Shown piece after piece: positions 56,291-64,000 of a stretch of DNA of 64,000 nucleotides. The position numbers were made by a program, and so were the translations under genes. This DNA is from Chelydra serpentina (taxonomy: Eukaryota > Chordata > Testudines > Chelydridae). Where the stretch lies: positions 17,519,501-17,583,500 of the forward strand of contig JBAIAC010000006.1 in assembly GCA_037349315.1 (NCBI GenBank), given 5' to 3'. The notes under the pieces were generated by a model. The model made no database searches and was not told the DNA's origin. It saw nothing but the letters and a program-made list of their open reading frames with translations. How positions within the stretch are numbered: position 1 is the stretch's first letter; each line of letters begins with the position of its first letter.

Positions 56291-57353
56291 CTGGGAAAGG
56301 TCTCCATTTCTCAATTTTCCATGACAAATTTTGAAAGGTGTCAGTTGTATGATGATGGAGAACAGGAGCATTTCTTGAAATCTAAAATGTTCATGGGATA
56401 GGAAAACTGTTTCACACCCAGCTCTAGTCTAGCCAGTATTTCTAGAAACACATTTCCAAACCCAACTAACCAGGAATCTGTGTAGGATGCGGACCTTGAC
56501 ACAGTAATGAATGAGTTCCTCACTTCCAGGCTTGACTGCTGGTGATGTGAGTCAAGGTCATGACAAAACTTCATCTGATTCATCAACTTATCTGCCACTT
56601 CATTGCAGAGGCCTTCTGAAACCCAGTTTCCTACGAGAATAAAGCCAATGAAGATAACATTTAGAAGCCACTCTAAGTCATTGAGAACAACTTATTAAAA
56701 TGGTCTGCAAAACCATTGACATAGAAGTCTGTAATATTATGACATGGGCTTTCATTCTAAAAAAGACACCCCACCCCCCTATTTGTAGATGCTTTAATAT
56801 TATGGTGGGGTAGGAGGAAATCCTCTCTCACTTGCATTATGAATGACATTATCCATTCTGCAGTCTGCATTCATTCTGCACTGATCCATGGTCTGAATTG
56901 GAGAGGAGACACTAGACCTCAACCTGGGTTGAAACCTAAATCCTCAGATCTTTTTTTTTAGCCTCTTCTCTAAACTTTTGTACATCTTGGTGAATTTTTA
57001 TCCACCTATTAAAAAGGGAATTTATCAGAGTATGCTAAAAGTAAAATTGTGACACAAAGCCATATGAAAGGAAATTCAAAGTCAAGAAAGTAGGGCTACC
57101 CTATGTCACCCTACACCTAGGCACAACAGGGTGTCCTTTTAGGTACTTTTAAAATGTACTCCATTGTGCCAATGTTTTGTAAAACATATGGCAAGCATTG
57201 CTTTTAACTAAATTCCTTCGCATCTATTGTTTTGCATCACATCCTTAATGTTCTTTTAATGTATTTTCATGGTGCATGAATAATACTATTGTTTTTTGAA
57301 GGGCTCATTATCTTTAGATCCTACTGTTTATTTTATTTTCCAAAAGTGAATTT
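56291..57353. other. unannotated DNA
   Basis: No gene or clear repeat is recognised. An A-rich string with an acacccc-type tract occurs near 56,765-56,780. Confidence 0.4.
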
Positions 57354-57427
57354 AGGGCCTGATCCAAAGCATGCTGAAATCAATGGGAGTCTTTCTATTG
57401 AGTTCAGTGGGCTTTGGATCATGCCCT
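57354..57427. repeat. palindromic MITE-like repeat (74 bp)
   Basis: agggcctgatccaaagc at the left pairs with gctttggatcatgccct at the right, and the inner parts (gctgaaatcaatgggagt and ctattgagttcagtggg) also pair imperfectly. The whole is one hairpin with a very short loop. Copies of this palindrome are widely dispersed in reptile and bird DNA; no coding capacity. Confidence 0.65.
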
Positions 57428-57734
57428 CAGTATTCATTAAAGGTGCCAAATAGAGCCTGGAAGATTGAAATGTTCTGTTTTGCAGTGGAACAGGTATAAA
57501 ATAGAGGCAATTACAAGTGCAAGGTTTTCTAAATTTGTGAATCTCCTATCCTATGAGTAGGATTTGTTTTGTATTCAAGCTTCAGGGAAAAATCTAGATA
57601 ATTTTATTCCTGAGAGTCCCACTAAAGTGATGATTGATGCAAGTAATTTAGTTAATTTTTTTTGGAGAGAATGACCATTTGGCCAAAAGAAATCTTCAGA
57701 AAATTGATTATGCAAAAAACAGTACCTGCTTATG

Positions 57735-58195
57735 AAATAGATCATAGAATTACAGAATCAGAAGTTATATATGGAAATGGTCAACCATGTCTATCAGTGC
57801 AAGATTATTCCCCACAGAATAAATCTATGGATTTATTTTTGCCAGTGTTTTGTCCAGTCTAGTCTTGAAAGTCTCAGAATATGGCTCTTCCACCAGTTAC
57901 ATTTGGAATCTATTAAACAAAATAATACATTTCAATACTTAAAGCTTTTCCTGATAGTCAACCTACGTTTTCCTTACTTTCATCCCGTAATTTCCATTTA
58001 TGCCTGCATACCCCACAGAAAATAATTCCATTCCCTCTTTAATATTTACACACTTCAAATATTTGTATACTGATATGATTTCCCATTCTTATTAATTGTC
58101 ACCCTCCAGCCTCCCAGTCATTTTTAGTTCTTCTCTCAACACCCTACAATTTATCTATCATTCTACTAATGTCTTGTCCAGAGCTGAATGATATA
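57735..58195 (-). mobile_element. diverged CR1 LINE 3' part, reverse strand
   Basis: On the plus strand the inverted CR1 end (gatcatagaattacagaatc) is followed by the usual string of the reverse-complement 3' region: ttttgtccagtctagtcttg, tcttccaccagttacattt and attttcctgatagtcaacct-like sequence. The copy is highly diverged and has no open ORF2 piece. Confidence 0.7.
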
Positions 58196-58799
58196 TTGTG
58201 GTCTGTGGTAGGATATATCTGTGTATGCAACATGAAATTTCACTGGTATTTTTTCCTAACATATCAGATTGCAAGTTCAGACATCTAGGCACAAAGAAAG
58301 CAGGCCTTGCCTACAGAATGGGGAATTGTCTCCTGGAAAGCAGGGACTCGGAAAAAAAAAAGGGGGTCATAGTAAACAAATTGAACATGAGCTTCCGGTG
58401 AGATGCTGTGGCAAAAAGGCTAACGTGAGCTTTGGATGTATAATTAGGGAAGTAGTGAGTAGAAGTAGGGAGATTATTTTACCTAGAATACTGTATACAG
58501 TTTTGGTATCCACATTTTAAAGAAAGATGTGAAAAAAATTGGAAAGAGTGCAAAAAAGAGTCACTACAATGATTGGAAGCCTGGAAAAAATGCAGTAAGA
58601 GAATTGACCAAGAATTGACTTGGTTATGATGTATATTAAATACCTTCACAAGGAGAAAATACCAGGTACTAAAGAGCACTTTAAATCAAAAGGAGAAAGG
58701 CATAACAAGAGACAATGTCTGGAAGTTAAAGCCAGGCAAACTCAAGTTAGAAAAATGAAAATAAGAAAGAAAAACTTGTAGCACCTTAGAGACTAACAA

Positions 58800-58853
58800 A
58801 TTTATTTCAGCATAAGCTTTCGTGGGTTAGTACCCACTTCATCGGATGCATGG
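58800..58853 (-). ncRNA. hammerhead-ribozyme-like motif in PLE terminus
   Basis: The reverse strand reads tgcatccgatga, stem gtgggt-acta-acccac, gaaa, then agc-ttat-gct. This is the minimal type I hammerhead layout with a 3-bp stem III. Two deviations: the CUGAUGA box reads CCGATGA, and the base at the cleavage position after gct is G, which hammerheads do not tolerate well. Probably inactive. Confidence 0.6.
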
Positions 58854-59042
58854 AATGAAAATATACTTCAGACAGACATTTATACAGTCAGAGAAACATG
58901 ATGGTCCAGGTGTATAGACCAATCTTAAGAGGCTAATTAGTTGAGAGGAAACATGACAGCAGGGGAAGAAAAAGCTTTTGAAGTGATAAACAAGATGGTC
59001 ACACAGGTGTGAATGAGGATCGTTAACTTAAGGGAAATAGAT

Positions 59043-59377
59043 TCAATTAACATAATGGCCGAGCCATTCCAAATCACGATTTAATCCGGAGGCAACGCAA
59101 TCTAGTTTGCATATCAATTCGAGTTCAATAGTTTCTCTTTGAAGTCTGCTTTTGGAGTTAATCTGTCGCAACACTGCTGTCCTCAAATCTGTCATTGAGT
59201 GATCAGGGAGGTTGAAGTGTTCACCTACTGGTTTTTGAATGTTATGATTCCTGATGTCAGATTTATGTCCATTTATTCTTTTGCGTAGAGACTGTCCGGT
59301 TTGGCCAATGTACATGGCAGAGGGGCATTGCTGGCACATGATGGCATATATCACATTGGTAGATGTGCAGGTGAATG
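59043..59377 (-). pseudogene. PLE GIY-YIG endonuclease domain
   Basis: The open frame extends from 59,474 but its first 30 or so codons are antisense CR1; the PLE part starts near 59,377 with NSFTCTSTNVIYAIMCQQCP. The nuclease motifs are intact: VIYAI (GIY strand), MYIGQTGQSLRKRINGHKSD with the YIG motif and the arginine helix, and QRETIELELICKLD. It ends with DLEWLGHYVN and a stop. It is a truncated ORF without RT. Cleavage activity as an isolated domain cannot be judged. It is a better preserved relative of the copy at 31.4 kb. Confidence 0.9.
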
Positions 59378-59600
59378 AGTTAGAAAGGCACACATTTTTA
59401 ACCGTAAGAGTGAATAACCATTGGAATAAGCTACCAAGAGAAGTGTTGGATTCTCCATTCCTGGAAGTCTTCAAATTAAGAGAGGCTGGCTTTCTGGAAG
59501 CTATGCTTTAGCCGAACACAAGTTATTGGTCCCAATAAATGAATAATAGTATTATGCAGGAAGTTAAACTAGATGATCTATGAAAAGCCATGCCTAATTT

Positions 59601-60254
59601 GCTGTCCAGTATTATAGTGCTGCCTGTCTGCATGTTGTCCATTTAGGGTATCAAATAATACTACTGACCTCACACACACAAGTTTTTGGGAAGTGGGGGG
59701 GTGTCAATAATTGGCCTGAACCCCTTCTCTTATGCTCCAGGAGAAAGAAACACACTCTTGCTGCAGTCTCTGCTGTACTAAGAGGCAGCTAGTATTTTGA
59801 AGCTTAGCATGCAAAAAGCTACAACATTGCTCATCATTTCCATGCAAGGAGTTAGGGGGTTTTCAAAGGGAGGTTTGGATCAGCTAAATGTAAAGTATCT
59901 ATCAGCCAGCTATTCCTCATAGAAGTAAGAAAATAAGTTTATATGGATTCTATCTATAGGCAGAAAGGAAAATGAAAGTGGATTGTACTGGGTTTATTGG
60001 GAAGTTATAACTTAATAAATATATAGGCATTTTGAGTCCCAAATCATCCACCTAAAGAATCTTTGCAGCCCATGGTGCTTTCTCAGAGTATGAGCAGCCA
60101 AGCCTAGTATAATTGTCTTTCAGACCCTGGTGTTTCTGATCCCACATGATCCCAAACCCATGTAGTGTGTTGTATACTAGAGCTGGGTAAATGTTTAGCT
60201 TTAGTGTTGTTTATTCTGATTTTTTTTTTTCAGACAGAAAGTAATTGAACTGAC
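59601..60254. other. unannotated DNA
   Basis: No gene or clear repeat. A short run of G follows cacacacacaag near 59,680-59,700. Confidence 0.4.
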
Positions 60255-60870
60255 TTTAGATAAGATATGAAGAAGCAGACAGATTTTTATTACAGACATC
60301 GCTGTAGCTTATGATTAGGGCTCCATGTCTGTCATGGAGGAATCGGAAGTAACGGATTCTGTGACTTTCCACGACGTCTGTGACTTCTGCAGAGGCCAGT
60401 GTGGCTGACCCAGGGCTGCCCAAGCAGCTGGCCCCGGGGACAGCCACACCGCCCGTTGTTGGAGCGGCTCCACAGCCAGCTGCTGCTGGAATGACTCCGT
60501 GGCCAGCCAGTGCTTGGGTGGCCTCGCAGACAGGCACACTGGCACTGCGGGAGCGGCCCCGGGCAGCTGGCCCCGAGGACTGCCTAAGTAGCAATCCCAG
60601 GGGCAGCAGGAGCAGTGGCAGGGGGGTGGCCCCCAGGGGCAGCCTGAGCAGCCACTGCTCAGTAGCCTCTGGCAGTTGGTGCCACTGGCCTCGGTGGCCC
60701 CCGGAAGCTGGTGCCTCTGCCGCTCCCAGAGCAGTAGTCCCCCCCCCCCATCTAATATTTAGTCAGGGGTATATAGTACAAGTCATGGGCCATGAACTTT
60801 TATTTATTGCCCATGACTGTCCATGACTATTACTAAAAACACCCGTTACTAAATCGTAGCTTTACTTACG
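60255..60870. repeat. GC-rich dispersed element, unclassified
   Basis: A G+C-rich core (about 60,395-60,745), built from repeated gcagctggccccg and ggcccccaggggcagc motifs, is bordered by AT-richer arms. The left arm contains ccatgtctgtcatggagg and the right arm gcccatgactgtccatgact, which are related in inverted orientation. Overlapping long frames on both strands follow from composition. A TSD could not be established. Confidence 0.4.
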
Positions 60871-61164
60871 ATCCGCAGTTACTCTTGTGTGAAGTATAGC
60901 CACATATTCAGGATTTGTCTAACAGGTCAATTTCTATACACAATGCTGTATCATATGGAAGTGGTATATAACTTCTGTCATTTCTGCTGTAATGTTGTTT
61001 AATCTGCCTCCAGATGCGCATCATGCCTGCTGTTTTGGTTGAATGTAAAACTTATTCAATGCTAAATAGAGCTTTCAAATTTTTTTTCAAGAAGTCCTAC
61101 TCTTGTCATAGCCATGATGCAATGTAGGCAGTTTGATTGCTACTACCATCTGTAGGATGCCCCT

Positions 61165-62245
61165 GGATATAAGACTGGCCATACTGGGTCAGACCAAGGG
61201 TCATCCTGTTTTACAACAGTGGCCAATGCCAGATGCTTCAAAGGGAATGAAAAGAACAGGGCAATTAGTAATCCATCCCCTGTCGCCCAGTTTCAGGATT
61301 TGGCAGTCAGAGGCTTAGGGACACCCAGAGCATAAGATTACATCCCTGACCACCTTGGCTAATAGCCATTGATGGACCTATCCTCCATGAACTTAACTTT
61401 TTTTTTAACCAACTTATACTTTTGACCTCACAACGTTCCCTGGCAATGAGTTCCATGGGTTGATTGTGCGTTATGTGAAGCAGTACTTATTTTTGTTTGT
61501 TTTAAACCTGCTGCCCATTAATTTAATTGGGTGATCCCTAGTTCTTGTGTTATGTGAAGAGGTAAATAAGACTTCCTTATTCACTTTCTCCACACCATTC
61601 ACGATTTTATAGACCGTTACCATTTGCCCCCTTAGTTGTTTCCTATCCAAAATGAACAGTCCCAATCTTTTTAATCTCTCTTCATGTGGAAGTTTTTCCA
61701 TACCCCCAGTCATTTTTGTTGTTTTTCTCTATGCCTTTTCCATTTCTAATATATCTTTTTTGAGATGGGGCAACCAGAACTGCATGCAGTATTCAAAGTG
61801 TGGGCGTACCATGGATTTATATAGTGGCATTATGATATTATCCATCTTATTATCTGTCCCTTTCCTAATAGTTCCTAACATTGTTAACTTTTTTGACTGC
61901 TGCTGCAAATTGTGCAAATATGTTCAGAAAACTATCCATGATGACTCCAAAATCCTGTCTGGAGTGGTAACAGCTAATTTAGAGCCCATCATTTCATAGG
62001 TATAGTTGGGAGTATATTTTGCAATTAGCATTACTTTTCAGTTATCAACATTGAATTTCATCTGCCATTTTGCTGCCTAGTCACCTAGTTTTGTGAGATC
62101 CCTTTGTAACTCTTCACAGTCTACTTTGGGCTTAACTATCTTGAGTAATTTTGTATCATCTCCAAAGTTTGCCACCTCACTATGTACCCCTTTTTCCAGA
62201 TCGTTTATGAATGTTGAACAGCACTGGTCCCAGTATACAGTGCAT
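61165..62245 (-). mobile_element. CR1/L2-type LINE (TTCTTATG-tail family), reverse strand
   Basis: The plus strand starts in the inverted 3' end (ctggccatactgggtcagac, caagggtcatcctgt) and continues through the C-terminal ORF2 domain. Reverse-strand remnants: [35 protein letters not shown] (61,471-61,713) and MPLYKSMVRPHFEYCMQFWL (61,729-61,917). It enters the RT region near 62,150. Same family as 47.34-49.06 kb, more diverged. Confidence 0.9.
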
Positions 62246-62820
62246 TTTAGAGGGATTAAAACAGATCATTTCTGTATCTAATAGAAATACTCTCCTACCT
62301 GAATGTAGTTTGATCATTATATGAAAAATAAAGTGTTTGTGATATAGTCATAAAACCAGACTATGTTAATATTCTACTGAAGAATTCATAAGAGGATTGA
62401 AGGAAATATTCAATGCAGATGTGTTTTTTTCCATAGGAACTGGTAATAGAATCAGTGTGCCTGATTGTCCTCTCATTTATGCTTATGTAAATTGGAATAA
62501 CTCCGTTGAGACTAATGGATTTGCACTAGACTCAAATCAATGACATGACATTAGTATCCAGAGTAAACTCAATAAAGTGAGATCAGTACCAGGAGTATAT
62601 ATATTGTATATATAAAATAGTCTCTCATAATTGATCAAAGCAATTTACTCAGTTGAAAATGTATAAGATTGTGAGAGTGCGCATTCACCTCTCATGAGTG
62701 CCTCCTGTTGGGTGGTTGCAAACCTGCAATCTCTCTCTCTTTTTGCGGTGCCGCCTGTTGCTAGTTAACCTCCTTAGGTGGGTCTTCAGTGGACCAGTCC
62801 TCCAGCCAAATCATCACTCA
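62246..62820. other. unannotated DNA
   Basis: Near 62,470-62,545 ggaataactccgttgagact resembles a small reptile palindromic repeat. No gene is supported. Confidence 0.35.
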
Positions 62821-62821
62821 C

Positions 62822-62933
62822 AGAAGCAATATGGGGCTGCTATTTATAGGGTCCCTGGGTCGGGACCCTGGCCCACCCACTACGCCAGGTCCTGACCCAG
62901 GGACCCTACAAATAGCAGCACCATACTGCTTCT
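62822..62933. repeat. near-perfect palindrome (112 bp)
   Basis: The left arm 62,822-62,871 (agaagcaatatggggctgct to gtcgggaccctgg) pairs with the right arm 62,885-62,933 (ccaggtcctgacccagggac to catactgcttct) over about 49 bp with roughly 4-5 mismatches or one-base gaps. The loop is about 13 bases. It could form a cruciform. It may be a MITE or a foldback of local origin; no TSD was found. Confidence 0.8.
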
Positions 62934-63330
62934 ATTAACTCCATTGCTATTCCCCACAAAGAGACTTAGGCGTTATGACACTGATCATTGCAACATCTAC
63001 TTTTAGGTGCCTAGAATCACTGCACTCCGTAAATCCTTAGATACACACTTAGGATCCCTTTACAATGAATGGGGAGTGATAAGTGCCTTATACTGCAATT
63101 CACAAAAGACATGAAGCTAGGCCAGGATCCACCTAAGCTAGCCAATGGGAGATACTGATAAGAGGAGTGTGCCTAAACCCCACCCCTCTCTCAGACAGTG
63201 TTCTCTGCTAGCAATTCACAGCTGGTAACCTCTCTCCTCAAGTCAGGTGGTCCAGGTTCCAAGGACATTTCTTGTGTGAATGAGTTAGGCTTCTGTCTCA
63301 GTCCTCACAAATCGGCAGCAATCCGGGTGA
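62934..63330. other. unannotated DNA with small-repeat motifs
   Basis: The stretch has tttaggtgcctagaatcact and acttaggatccctttacaat, motifs of small dispersed repeats. No gene or sharp boundary was found. Confidence 0.35.
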
Positions 63331-63336
63331 TCTTTT

Positions 63337-63465
63337 AACTCGGTGGTTAGAGCAGTGACCTGGGATGTGAGAGACCCAGATTCAGTTCCCCCTCTCTTCC
63401 AGGAGCAGAAAAGGTGTGAACAAGGGCTGTCCTGCTCAGCTCTAACCACTGAGCTACGGGATATT
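63337..63465. repeat. SINE with two tRNA-like heads in inverted orientation
   Basis: The forward head reads ctcggtggttagagcagtga followed by cccagattcagttcccc (B-box-like). The second, on the reverse strand (63,424-63,462), reads cccgtagctcagtggttaga and gctgagcaggac. The two heads face each other, so the element is a palindromic tRNA-SINE. Such palindromic SINE dimers recur in turtle DNA as I recall. No RNA gene function is implied. Confidence 0.7.
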
Positions 63466-63695
63466 CTGATGTAGGGCTCCCTCAGTCTCTCCTGTTGAAG
63501 CTGTTCCACTGAGGCTAAACAATTGGAGTAATTTGAACAGGAGGACTGGACCTTGAGGCGTCTACCTTGATGCACGAATCACCAGGCTAAAGAGTCATTC
63601 TCTGGCTTGATTTACCTCTGGCCCAAAGACTCTTTAATTATAAATAATTAATAATAACAATTAAATAGTCATTGGGCCCACTCAAGTGCAAGAAT
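63466..63695. other. spacer
   Basis: Nothing recognised other than a short A/T run of aattaataataac type near 63,640-63,662. Confidence 0.4.
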
Positions 63696-63697
63696 GA

Positions 63698-63775
63698 CTC
63701 TTATAGCTTAGTAGTTAGGGCACCCACCGAAGAGGTGGGTGATGCCTGTTCAAATCCTTTCTCAGCCAAGGGGAG
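63698..63775 (+). repeat. tRNA-headed SINE
   Basis: ttatagcttagtagttaggg holds an A box (tagcttagtagt, from 63,703) and gttcaaatcc (63,748) a B box 45 bases downstream, the normal spacing in a tRNA. The segment cacccacc-gaaga-ggtgggtg (63,721-63,741) forms a perfect 8-bp stem where the anticodon arm would sit, longer than a tRNA's five. It is thus a SINE head, not a tRNA gene. A tail follows to about 63,775. Confidence 0.65.
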
Positions 63776-64000
63776 GGGACCTGAAACACAGTCTCCCACA
63801 TACCAGCTAAGTATTCAAAGCACTGAATAAAAAATTATAAGGTGAGCACAAATGAACTGCAGATCAAAGACCCCCAAACTGTGTAAAGGATGGACTAAAC
63901 TTTTCATGGGTGGGCTAGTTCTGAACAGAAGCATTTATGAACTTGTGACCACAAGAGACCCCCTTTCAGTTTCTTAGAAGGACTCACCTGCCAGAGCACA
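63776..64000. other. unannotated DNA at the window edge
   Basis: No recognised feature to the end of the window. Confidence 0.4.

Larger units (their letters stand above)
58754..59377 (-). mobile_element. Penelope-like element 3' part, inserted in CR1
   Basis: The insertion is flanked by a 9-bp duplication, agttagaaa at 58,745-58,753 and 59,378-59,386. On the reverse strand it comprises the GIY-YIG coding region, a 3' untranslated part and the hammerhead-bearing terminus, which ends in T-rich ttttcattttt. The RT is lost by 5' truncation. The terminus matches the 42.9-kb copy. Confidence 0.93.
58265..59600 (+). mobile_element. CR1-type LINE, forward strand, interrupted by a PLE
   Basis: The C-terminal ORF2 region can be followed as gtcatagtaaacaaattgaa, gcaaaaaggctaacgtgagc, gaatactgtatacagttttg and aaagatgtgaaaaaaattgg before the PLE, and ataaccattggaataagcta, ccaagagaagtgttggattc after it. 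It ends near ttaaactagatgatctatga. Internal deletions and stops are frequent. The PLE lies at 58,754-59,377. Confidence 0.8.

Noticed and set aside
60256..60826. Frames of 112 and 148 codons rich in alanine, proline and serine
   Set aside because: Low-complexity translation of a GC-rich repeat; both strands are open and no domain is visible.
60300..60880. hAT-like 8-bp duplication cttatgat / cttacgat around the GC-rich element
   Set aside because: The ends next to these octamers are not inverted repeats of each other, so the duplication is probably coincidental.
63698..63775. Candidate tRNA gene
   Set aside because: A and B boxes are spaced correctly, but the anticodon arm would have an 8-bp stem and there is no acceptor stem; it is a SINE head.

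Overview
This window looks like non-coding nuclear DNA from a non-avian reptile, most likely a turtle, with a crocodilian as the alternative. I found no host exon, rRNA, functional tRNA or CRISPR array that I could support. What is recognisable is almost all transposable-element DNA. It includes CR1-type LINEs with CR1 3' tails (TCTATGA or TTCTTATG octamers), MIR and tRNA-headed SINEs, Penelope-like (PLE) termini, short hAT elements with 8-bp target-site duplications (TSDs), Harbinger-type MITEs with TTA duplications, a Ty3/Gypsy relic and two LTRs. Much CR1, abundant PLE termini and palindromic tRNA-SINE heads together are what I associate with turtles. The species assignment is inference.

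Layout. 1-9.9 kb: mostly unrecognised AT-rich DNA with two short CR1 tails, an internally deleted Gypsy element (about 4.56-6.44 kb), a foldback element (7.85-8.12 kb) and a MIR. 9.9-17.6 kb: a reverse-strand CR1 with an open reverse-transcriptase (RT) tail, MIR copies and a hAT end. 17.6-31 kb: small hAT elements, a forward CR1 (21.55-22.28 kb), MIR, a palindromic MITE and a reverse-strand LTR at 28.3 kb. 31-44 kb: PLE-derived structures, CR1s facing each other around a forward LTR (35.3-36.1 kb), and a triple nest (PLE > hAT > hAT) at 37.9-39.5 kb. 44-56 kb: the densest part. It holds a CR1 lacking its endonuclease, a long reverse-strand LINE with three zinc knuckles, endonuclease, RT and RNase H (about 46.8-53.7 kb) split by a younger forward LINE, and a 2.4-kb reverse CR1 carrying a hAT insertion. 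56-64 kb: divergent CR1s, a PLE GIY-YIG fragment inside a CR1, a GC-rich element, another LINE, a near-perfect palindrome and tRNA-headed SINEs.

The elements do not form a pathway. They record insertion order, which can be read from TSDs and nesting. The two most interesting items are the RNase H-encoding I-superfamily-like LINE and the PLE termini, which carry decayed hammerhead-ribozyme-like cores and often end up as foldbacks bracketed by 9-14 bp TSDs. All coding remains are broken or partial. Boundaries given as 'about' were set by eye without a consensus library.
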